A DNA stretch of 5,075 bases, taken from the NCBI GenBank assembly GCA_007134405.1, contig SLKW01000393.1, positions 1 through 5,075 on the forward strand, in the 5' to 3' direction. The notes below the pieces were generated by a model. The model ran no database searches. It was not told the DNA's origin and saw only the letters and a list, made by a program, of their open reading frames with translations. The stretch comes from Paracoccaceae bacterium (GTDB lineage: Bacteria > Pseudomonadota > Alphaproteobacteria > Rhodobacterales > Rhodobacteraceae). The translations under genes were made by a program, and so were the position numbers. Below are positions 1 through 4,589 of this stretch, in pieces; positions within the stretch are counted from its first letter, which is position 1; every line of letters begins with the position of its first letter.

Positions 1-1
1 G

Positions 2-247
2 AGGATCCTCTCGGCTTGGCAAAATCAATCTCAGCCGTTCGACGTCAATAACGACGGAGTCATCACGGCACTCGATGCCTTGTTGGTGATCAATGCTATT
101 TCGCGACAGGGAGTCGGTGCAACTGACTTACCCGAGCACCGTCCCGATGAAAGCTTTTTCTTGGACGTCAATGGCGACGGCAGGATGACTAGTTTGGATG
201 CCTTGTTGATCATCAACCAACTCGCCCGTCAGCGAGTCGGACGCTGA
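2..247 (+). CDS. C-terminal part of a dockerin type I domain protein (5' end missing)
   Basis: The frame is open from the window edge to a TGA at 245-247 and gives 81 residues. Two EF-hand-like calcium loops are visible: D14-V-N-N-D18-G-V with D25 at loop position 12, and D55-V-N-G-D59-G-R with D66 at loop position 12. Each is followed by a matching helix (LDALLVINAIS and LDALLIINQLA). This duplicated D-x-N-x-D-G pattern is the type I dockerin fold. Dockerins usually sit at the C-terminus of secreted or surface proteins, as here, and dock onto cohesin-like partners; the partner and the rest of this protein are outside the window. The wording 'DVNGDG...LDALLIIN' is characteristic of large planctomycete secreted proteins (family knowledge). 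Base composition is about 53% G+C and TTG leucine codons are frequent, unlike every other gene here. The domain call is firm; the protein's overall function is unknown. Confidence 0.85.
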   Translation, partial: RILSAWQNQSQPFDVNNDGVITALDALLVINAISRQGVGATDLPEHRPDESFFLDVNGDGRMTSLDALLIINQLARQRVGR

Positions 248-269
248 TTGATCCGCATGTGAGTAGCCG

Positions 270-283
270 GAACTGGCCAGTTC
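270..283. repeat. Perfect 14-bp palindrome
   Basis: GAACTGGCCAGTTC equals its own reverse complement, and the symmetry stops at 269/284. As RNA it would fold as a 5-bp stem (GAACT/AGTTC) with a GGCC loop, 22 bases after the dockerin stop codon. No T-run follows, so an intrinsic terminator for that gene is possible but weak. It could equally be a protein-binding site or a by-product of a chimeric join. The symmetry is certain; its meaning is not. Confidence 0.6.
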
Positions 284-293
284 AGCACGACGA

Positions 294-307
294 GGGGCGG
301 GAGCCCC
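294..307 (-). terminator. Small GC hairpin downstream of agmatinase (weak terminator candidate)
   Basis: GGGGC (294-298) pairs perfectly with GCCCC (303-307) around a 4-base loop. Read on the minus strand it lies 27 to 40 bases past the agmatinase stop codon and is followed by TCGTCG rather than a true T-run. It fits a short 3'-end hairpin for the minus-strand transcript, but the lack of a U-tract and the general richness in G and C keep this tentative. Confidence 0.3.
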
Positions 308-333
308 CCGGTCGCCCCCCGGCCGCCACCCAC

Positions 334-1299
334 TCATCCCCGGCGGCGCGTCCATCCGTAGAGGCAGATCAACTCCATCGCCACATGCGCCCCGGCCACC
401 GCCGTCGCGCCCGTCGTGTCATAAGGCGGCGAGACCTCGACCACGTCGCCGCCCTTCAGGTCGATCCCCGCCAGCCCGCGCAGGATCGCGGCTGCCTGCC
501 AGCTCGCCAGCCCGCCCCAGACCGGCGTCCCCGTGCCCGGCGCAAAGGCGGGGTCCAGACCGTCGATATCGAAGCTCAGGTAGCAGGGCCCGTCGCCGAC
601 GATCTCGCGGATGCGCGCGGCAACCCCCTCGGGGCCGAGCCGATGCGCCTCGGGCGCGTCGATCACGTTCATGCCCAGGTAGTCCGGGCAGTCGGTGCGG
701 ATGCCCACCTGCACCGAATGCGCGGCATCGACGAAGCCTTGCTTCACTGCCTTGTACATCATCGTGCCGTGGTCGATGCGGCTCAGGTCGTCATCGGCCC
801 AGAGGTCGGAATGCGCGTCGAACTGGATCACCCGCATCGGACCGAACCGCTCGGCATGGGCCTCGAGCACGGGCAGGGTCAGGTAATGGTCGCCTCCCAG
901 CGTCAGCATGCCCGCGCCGGTTTGCAGGATCCCCACCGCATGCGCCTTCAGCGCCGCGGGAAAGTCCGCCACCCGCGCATAATCGAAGGCCAGGTCGCCG
1001 TAGTCGATCACGCTGAATTCCGACAACGGGTCGTAGCCCCAGCCATAGGGCGGATCGTAGGGTTGCAGGCAGGACGCCTCGCGGATCGCGCGTGGGCCGA
1101 AGCGGGTGCCGGGCCGGTGCGTCACCGCCTGGTCGAACGGAACGCCCGTGACCGCCAGATCGACCCCGGCCAGGTCTTTCGTGTAGCGCCGGCGCAGGAA
1201 ACTGACGGCGCCGCCGAAGGCATTCTCATAGGCCAGCCCGCGCATTTCCTCGCGCGTGAAGGCGATATCGACCTCGGTTTTCGCGTCTTCCAGCGCCAT
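334..1299 (-). CDS. speB: Agmatinase-family ureohydrolase
   Basis: The 321-residue product belongs to the arginase/agmatinase superfamily, cytoplasmic dimanganese enzymes that hydrolyse a guanidino group to urea plus an amine; agmatinase makes putrescine from agmatine. All six metal ligands are visible: H138 in GGDHY, D161, H163 and D165 in DAHSD, and D244 and D246 in SFDIDGLDP. The substrate-side segment AFAPGTGTP (251-259) and the conserved glutamate E288 in VVEVSPPYD are intact. Length fits the family (about 300-320). The ATG at 1299 follows an excellent Shine-Dalgarno, GGGAAGGAG on the minus strand (1306-1314), with a 6-base spacer. It lies 66 bases downstream of the dehydrogenase gene on the same strand, so co-transcription is likely. 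Close relatives include guanidinobutyrase and other guanidino-acid hydrolases, and the exact substrate cannot be read from these motifs. Family assignment is very sure; agmatine as substrate is probable. Confidence 0.92.
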   Translation of the reverse strand: MALEDAKTEVDIAFTREEMRGLAYENAFGGAVSFLRRRYTKDLAGVDLAVTGVPFDQAVTHRPGTRFGPRAIREASCLQPYDPPYGWGYDPLSEFSVIDYGDLAFDYARVADFPAALKAHAVGILQTGAGMLTLGGDHYLTLPVLEAHAERFGPMRVIQFDAHSDLWADDDLSRIDHGTMMYKAVKQGFVDAAHSVQVGIRTDCPDYLGMNVIDAPEAHRLGPEGVAARIREIVGDGPCYLSFDIDGLDPAFAPGTGTPVWGGLASWQAAAILRGLAGIDLKGGDVVEVSPPYDTTGATAVAGAHVAMELICLYGWTRRRG

Positions 1300-1365
1300 G
1301 CGCGGCTCCTTCCCGGTTGCGGCGCCACGATATGATCAAATTCACTTGTGGGCGCAACCGCCCTG
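1300..1365 (-). promoter_or_regulatory. Intercistronic region with Shine-Dalgarno and possible weak promoter for agmatinase
   Basis: Read on the minus strand, this gap contains an A+T-rich patch (about 1329-1347) that stands out in very GC-rich DNA. A loose sigma70-like pair is present: TTGCGC (1352-1357) and CATATC (1329-1334) with a 17-base spacer, about 4/6 and 3/6 matches to consensus. The strong Shine-Dalgarno GGGAAGGAG (1306-1314) fixes the agmatinase start. Agmatinase may therefore have its own promoter besides read-through from the dehydrogenase gene. The ribosome binding site is well supported; the promoter is only a candidate. Confidence 0.4.
1314..1360 (-). repeat. 8-bp inverted repeat abutting the agmatinase ribosome binding site
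   Basis: CGGTTGCG (1314-1321) and CGCAACCG (1353-1360) are exact reverse complements 31 bases apart. An inner CCAC (1325-1328) / GTGG (1348-1351) match can extend the stem after a small 3x1 internal loop, leaving a 19-base A+T-rich loop. On the minus-strand mRNA the downstream arm ends at base 1314, which is also the first base of the extended Shine-Dalgarno. No T-run follows, so it is not a standard terminator. It could be a read-through mRNA stem-loop affecting agmatinase translation or mRNA stability, or an operator, since the upstream arm overlaps the candidate -35 box. Confidence 0.6.
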
Positions 1366-2265
1366 CTATTCCAGCCGCGCGGGAAAGCCCGGCGCGCGCA
1401 GGTCGGTGCCCAGCAGCTCCTCCATCAGCTTCACGATCTGCGTCGACTGCGCCTGCCCGCCATAGGCCGCGCGGCCGCGGCGAAAGGTTTGCTCGGTCAG
1501 CGCCGCCAGGTCGAGCGGCACCTCGAACTTGCGCGCGAATTCCATCGCAAAGCCCAGATCCTTCAGCGCCAGATCCATCGTGAAGCCCACGTCGTAGCTG
1601 CCGTTCAGGATCAGCTGCCCCTCGGTCTCATGCACGAAACTCGTCCCCGAGGATGCCGCGATCGCCCGCCAGGCCTGGCCGAGGTCCAGCCCGCCGCGCT
1701 TGGCCAGCATCAGCGCCTCGCCGCAGGACAGAAGATGGATGAACGCCAGCATGTTGGTGATCACCTTGATCAGCGCCGCCGAGCCCAGCGGGCCCATCTC
1801 GATCACCTGCCCGCCCATCGCCTCGAAGGCCGGGCGGTGGCGCGCGATCAGCGCCGCCTCGGCACCCACCAGCACCGTGATCTCGCCCCGCGCCGCCAGA
1901 TGCACGCCGCCGGTGACCGGCGCCTCGACGACGCCCAGCCCCGCCGCCCTGGCCCGCTCGGTCAGCGCCATCAGTTCGGCCTGGCCCAGCGTCGACATCT
2001 CGATCCAGTCCATCCCCGCCCGCGCCACCGGCAACACCGCATCGAGCACGGCGGCCGAGGCCGCGGGCGAGGGCAGGCAGGTGATCACCGCGTCGACCTC
2101 GGCCGCCAGCGCCTCGGGGCTCTCGGCCCATCGCGCGCCCGCCTCCTCCAGTTCGGCCCGCCGCGCCGCATCGCGGTCGTGGACGAAGGGCGCGAACCCC
2201 TCGCGCGCCAGCGACCGCGCCAGCGCCGCCCCCAGATTGCCCAGCCCGATCAATCCGTATTGCAT
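1366..2265 (-). CDS. NAD(P)-dependent beta-hydroxyacid dehydrogenase (3-hydroxyisobutyrate dehydrogenase family)
   Basis: The 299-residue product has the normal length and order of motifs for this cytoplasmic family, which interconverts beta-hydroxyacids and their semialdehydes with NAD or NADP. An N-terminal Rossmann fold begins at residue 3 with GLGNLG (7-12). The substrate-side signature reads EAPVTGG (114-120), with threonine where most relatives have serine. The catalytic lysine is K167, with N171 one helical turn on (KVITN), and the C-terminal KDLGFAM segment starts at K235. The ATG at 2265 has a GGGGAG Shine-Dalgarno (2273-2278) with a 7-base spacer; the stop is TAG at 1366-1368. It is probably the first gene of an operon with agmatinase and is divergent from the FAD oxidase. 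Candidates include 3-hydroxyisobutyrate dehydrogenase, tartronate semialdehyde reductase and succinic-semialdehyde (gamma-hydroxybutyrate) reductases. The substrate cannot be decided from the sequence, so no gene symbol is given. Confidence 0.9.
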   Translation of the reverse strand: MQYGLIGLGNLGAALARSLAREGFAPFVHDRDAARRAELEEAGARWAESPEALAAEVDAVITCLPSPAASAAVLDAVLPVARAGMDWIEMSTLGQAELMALTERARAAGLGVVEAPVTGGVHLAARGEITVLVGAEAALIARHRPAFEAMGGQVIEMGPLGSAALIKVITNMLAFIHLLSCGEALMLAKRGGLDLGQAWRAIAASSGTSFVHETEGQLILNGSYDVGFTMDLALKDLGFAMEFARKFEVPLDLAALTEQTFRRGRAAYGGQAQSTQIVKLMEELLGTDLRAPGFPARLE

Positions 2266-2346
2266 CCCCGATCTCCCCGCGTTGCGCCCGCTCAGGCTTG
2301 CACCTATCAAGGTCCGGCGAAAGCGAAAAAGAACACGGAGTCTGCC
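2266..2346. promoter_or_regulatory. 81-bp divergent control region between dehydrogenase and FAD oxidase
   Basis: The starts of two oppositely read genes face each other here, so both promoters should lie within or overlapping this stretch. Visible landmarks are the dehydrogenase Shine-Dalgarno (2273-2278, minus), a comparatively A+T-rich patch (about 2298-2336) including a run of A and G, and a GGAG (2337-2340, plus) six bases before the ATC at 2347. A small imperfect dyad, ACCT-N4-AGGT (2301-2312), lies near the middle. I could not find a convincing -35/-10 pair on either strand. The arrangement suggests shared regulation of the two transcripts; no regulator gene is in the window. Confidence 0.5.
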
Positions 2347-3681
2347 ATCGCCCGCCTCTATCACCCCTCGGCCTACGATGCCGCCGTCTGGCCGCCCAGC
2401 CACTGGGCCGCCACCGCCGCGCCGCTGCCCGCCTGCCCGCCCCTGACCGCCGCGCGGCGCGTCGATGTGGCGATCGTGGGCGCGGGCTATGCGGGGCTGA
2501 ACGCGGCGCTGGAACTGGTCGAGCGTCACGGCGCCGAGGTGGCGGTGCTGGAGGCCGGCCAGCCCGGCTGGGGCGCCTCGGGGCGCAACGGGGGGTTCGC
2601 CGTCCCGGGCGGGGCGAAGCTGTCGCGCGCCGCGATGACCCGGCGCTTCGGGGCCGATGCGACGGCCGAATGGGCGGGGTTCGAGCGCGACGCGATCGAG
2701 CGGGTGCGCGACAACCTCGAGCGCTACGCGATCGACGCCGAACCGGGTCCCGAGGGCGAGCTCTGCCTGGCGCATTCGCCGCGCGCCGCGAAGGCCCTCG
2801 CCGCCGAAGCCGAAACCGAAGCCGAGGACGGCACCGAAACGCAATGGCTGCCGCCCGAGGCGCTGGCCGAGCGCGGGCTCAAGGCCGCCGGCACCCACGG
2901 CGGCCTCCTCCATCCGGTGGGCTTCTCGCTCCATCCGCTGGCCTATGTCCGCGGGCTTGCACGGGCGGCGCAGGCGGCGGGGGTGCAGCTTCATGGCGAC
3001 AGTCCCGTCACATCGCTCGGCCGTTCGGGCGGCGACTGGGTCCTGCACACCGCCCGCGGCCAGATCACCGCGCCGCGCGTCCTCATCGCCACCAACGGCT
3101 ATTCCGACGAGGCGCTGCCGCCGTTCCTGTCGGGCCGCATCCTGCCGATCATCTCGGCCATCCTCGTCACCCGCCCGCTGAGCCCGGCGGAACTGTCCTC
3201 GCAGGGCTGGCGCAGCCGCGTCATGGCCTGCGATTCGCGCCGCGTGCTGCACTATTTCCGGCTTCTGCCCTGCGGCCGGTTCCTGTTCGGCGGCCGCGGC
3301 GGCGTCTCGGCCCGGCCCGCGGCGCTGGCCGAGTTCCATTCCGTTTTGCGCGCCGATTTCGACGCCATGTTCCCCGCCTTCGCCGCGGCCGAAACCGCGC
3401 ATTACTGGTCCGGGCTCATCTGCATGACCGGCAACTTCACCCCCTTCTGCGCCGAGGTGCCCGGCATGCCCGGCCTTTTTGCGGCGCTCGGTTGGCACGG
3501 AAACGGGGTCGCCGCCGCGTCCGAGGGCGGCCGGCGGATCGCCGCCGCACTGGCCGGCAAGCCCAACCCCGCGCCCGCGATCACGCAGGTGACACCCCGG
3601 CGCATGCCCCTGCCCGCGTTGCGCCGGCCCTTCCTGCACGCCGGGATGCAGGCCGCGCGGCTCCTCGACCGGCTGGGTTGA
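2347..3681 (+). CDS. FAD-dependent amine/amino acid oxidoreductase (OrdL/PuuB/DadA type), probable ATC start
   Basis: The 444-residue product is a DAO-superfamily flavoenzyme; relatives oxidise amines or amino acids such as gamma-glutamylputrescine, D-amino acids or sarcosine. The N-terminal SHWAATA (18-24) is typical of the PuuB/OrdL group. A Rossmann FAD site follows: VAIVGAGYAG (41-50) with the ribose-binding E69 closing strand 2, then GASGRNGG (76-83), where flavin contacts are expected. The C-terminal FAD segment is LGWHGNGVAAASEGG (381-395). An acidic low-complexity stretch (152-165) lies between domains. No ATG, GTG or TTG precedes the domain at a sensible position. The best start is ATC at 2347, six bases after GGAG (2337-2340), giving M-ARLYHPSAYD; the next GTG (2467) would cut into the first FAD strand. 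The gene diverges from the dehydrogenase-agmatinase pair and its stop lies in a tandem repeat. An amine or polyamine-derived substrate is suggested by the neighbours, not shown. Confidence 0.85.
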   Translation: MARLYHPSAYDAAVWPPSHWAATAAPLPACPPLTAARRVDVAIVGAGYAGLNAALELVERHGAEVAVLEAGQPGWGASGRNGGFAVPGGAKLSRAAMTRRFGADATAEWAGFERDAIERVRDNLERYAIDAEPGPEGELCLAHSPRAAKALAAEAETEAEDGTETQWLPPEALAERGLKAAGTHGGLLHPVGFSLHPLAYVRGLARAAQAAGVQLHGDSPVTSLGRSGGDWVLHTARGQITAPRVLIATNGYSDEALPPFLSGRILPIISAILVTRPLSPAELSSQGWRSRVMACDSRRVLHYFRLLPCGRFLFGGRGGVSARPAALAEFHSVLRADFDAMFPAFAAAETAHYWSGLICMTGNFTPFCAEVPGMPGLFAALGWHGNGVAAASEGGRRIAAALAGKPNPAPAITQVTPRRMPLPALRRPFLHAGMQAARLLDRLG

Positions 3682-3741
3682 GACCGGCTGGGCTGAGAGC
3701 GGCTGGGTTGAGAGCGGCTGGGTTGAGAGCGGCTGGGTTGA
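3667..3741 (+). repeat. Five tandem 15-bp repeats spanning the oxidase stop codon
   Basis: Five contiguous 15-bp units begin at 3667, 3682, 3697, 3712 and 3727. Units 3-5 are identical (GAGCGGCTGGGTTGA); units 1 and 2 start GAC, and unit 2 has one more change (GGC for GGT). Because 15 is a multiple of three, each unit keeps the oxidase reading frame and codes (D/E)-R-L-G-stop, so the last four codons and the TGA are repeated. The gene ends at the first TGA (3681); four more in-frame TGAs follow at 3694, 3709, 3724 and 3739. The pattern fits slipped-strand expansion of the gene's 3' end and may vary in copy number between strains. No spacers are present. Confidence 0.95.
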
Positions 3742-3803
3742 GCCGGGTTGCCGCGCCGGGCCGGCTGCACTAAGCAGATGCCCGGCAAGACGAAGGGAAC
3801 ACC
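3742..3803 (+). promoter_or_regulatory. surE leader: short dyads and Shine-Dalgarno
   Basis: Between the repeat array and surE there is a possible AGCCGG (3741-3746) / CCGGCT (3761-3766) pairing, and a small CTGC-ACTAA-GCAG dyad (3765-3777). No T-run follows either, so I do not call a terminator. A loose promoter-like pair, TTGCCG (3748-3753) with TAAGCA (3771-3776) 17 bases on, is too weak to trust. AAGGGA (3793-3798) five bases before the ATG is a good Shine-Dalgarno and supports the surE start. Whether surE has its own promoter or is reached by read-through from the oxidase is open. Confidence 0.4.
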
Positions 3804-4589
3804 ATGCGGATTCTGGTCACCAACGACGACGGCATCAACGCGCCGGGGCTGAAGGTGCTGGAAGAGATCGCCGCCGATGTCGCCGGCCCGAAGGGCGAGG
3901 TCTGGACGGTCGCCCCCGCCTTCGAGCAATCGGGCGTCGCGCACAAGATCAGCTACACGCATCCGATGATGATCGCCAAGCTGGGGCCCCGCCGCTACGC
4001 CGCCGAGGGCTCGCCCGCCGATTGCGTGCTCGCCGGCTATTACGAGGTCCTGCAGGGCGCCAAGCCCGATCTGGTGCTCTCGGGCGTCAACCGCGGCAAC
4101 AACTCGGCCGAGAACGTGATGTATTCGGGCACCGTCGGCGGCGCGATGGAAGCCGCGCTTCAGGGCCTGCCCGCCATCGCCCTCTCGCAGTATTTCGGCC
4201 CCCGGACCGAGGAAATGTCCGACCCGTTCGAGCCCGCCATCGCGCATGGCAAGGCCGTGGTGCGCACGCTTCTGGAAAAGGGGTTGTGGGATGCCGGCGA
4301 CTACCGGCTTTTCTACAACGTAAACTTCCCGCCCGTGCCGGGGCCCGACGTCAAGGGCATGAAGGTCACCGCCCAGGGCTACCGCAAGGACACCTTCTTC
4401 GGGGTCGAGCCGCATATCTCGCCCTCGGGGCGGAAGTTTCTCTGGATCACCGGCGGCCCGCAGCACCTGCCCACCGCCGCCGGCACCGATGCGGCGGCGA
4501 ATCTCGAAGGCTATGTCTCAATCACGCCGATGCGCGCCGATCTCACCGCCCATGACGCGCTCGACGCGCTCCGGGAGCGGCTTGAATGA
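3804..4589 (+). CDS. surE: 5'/3'-nucleotidase SurE (stationary-phase survival protein)
   Basis: The 261-residue product starts with the SurE hallmark [16 protein letters not shown]. SurE is a cytoplasmic metal-dependent phosphatase acting on nucleoside monophosphates (and in some species exopolyphosphate), linked to stationary-phase and stress survival. The metal-binding residues of the family are present: D8 and D9 in NDDG, S43 in EQSG, and N96 in SGVNRGNN. The segments [11 protein letters not shown] (107-117) and NVNFP (172-176) are also conserved in the family. Length is normal (about 250-265). The ATG at 3804 follows AAGGGA with a 5-base spacer. Its TGA overlaps the pcm start as ATGA (4586-4589), implying translational coupling. 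In many alphaproteobacteria serS lies just upstream of surE; here that place is taken by the FAD oxidase. Confidence 0.97.
   Translation: MRILVTNDDGINAPGLKVLEEIAADVAGPKGEVWTVAPAFEQSGVAHKISYTHPMMIAKLGPRRYAAEGSPADCVLAGYYEVLQGAKPDLVLSGVNRGNNSAENVMYSGTVGGAMEAALQGLPAIALSQYFGPRTEEMSDPFEPAIAHGKAVVRTLLEKGLWDAGDYRLFYNVNFPPVPGPDVKGMKVTAQGYRKDTFFGVEPHISPSGRKFLWITGGPQHLPTAAGTDAAANLEGYVSITPMRADLTAHDALDALRERLE

Larger units (their letters stand above)
248..333. other. Junction region between moderate-GC and high-GC DNA
   Basis: These 86 bases separate two convergent genes, the dockerin gene (+) and the agmatinase gene (-). I see no gene here. Composition changes from about 53% G+C on the left to very GC-rich, C-run-containing DNA from about 291 on. 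A GATC sits at 250-253, only three bases after the dockerin stop codon. The stretch also holds a 14-bp palindrome and a small hairpin, listed separately. The change of base and codon use, together with the change of likely taxon, makes this the probable join of two DNA sources. The exact breakpoint cannot be fixed by eye. Confidence 0.6.

Noticed and set aside
259..1335. Long plus-strand open frame opposite the agmatinase gene
   Set aside because: It lacks any recognisable domain, is rich in R, H, Q and P as expected of antisense GC-rich DNA, and the opposite strand carries a complete enzyme with all catalytic residues.
2305..2333. TTGATA on the minus strand (2305-2310) as a -35 box for the dehydrogenase, and TTGCAC (2298-2303) as a plus-strand -35 box for the oxidase
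   Set aside because: Neither has an acceptable -10 element 16-18 bases downstream, so no promoter position is claimed.
1348..2346. Upstream extension of the FAD oxidase frame as a 777-residue protein
   Set aside because: The extension is antisense to the intact dehydrogenase and has no domain. The frame is simply free of stops because of high G+C. A TTG at 2260 in this frame overlaps the divergent gene's start codon and has no supporting Shine-Dalgarno.
2806..2832. Short GCCGAA/ACCGAA repetition inside the oxidase
   Set aside because: It only codes an acidic A-E/T-E linker (residues 152-165) in frame; nothing suggests a separate element.
3667..3741. Possible CRISPR array
   Set aside because: The 15-bp units are directly adjacent with no spacers, too short for CRISPR repeats, and no cas gene is present.
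3730..3745. CGGCT-GGGTTG-AGCCG hairpin as a terminator for the oxidase
   Set aside because: The stem is only 5 bp, is formed partly by the repeat unit, and is not followed by a T-run.
2298..3773. Plus-strand frame starting TTG at 2298, and the minus-strand frame 1366-3639 running opposite the oxidase
   Set aside because: Both are arginine/glycine/alanine-rich shadows of the FAD oxidase or unsupported extensions of the dehydrogenase. The dehydrogenase starts at 2265 with a good Shine-Dalgarno.
3402..4466. Minus-strand frame with a repeated SQPSR pentapeptide
   Set aside because: The pentapeptide arises from the 15-bp repeats read backwards; most of the frame is antisense to surE, which is certain. 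No ribosome binding site or domain supports it.
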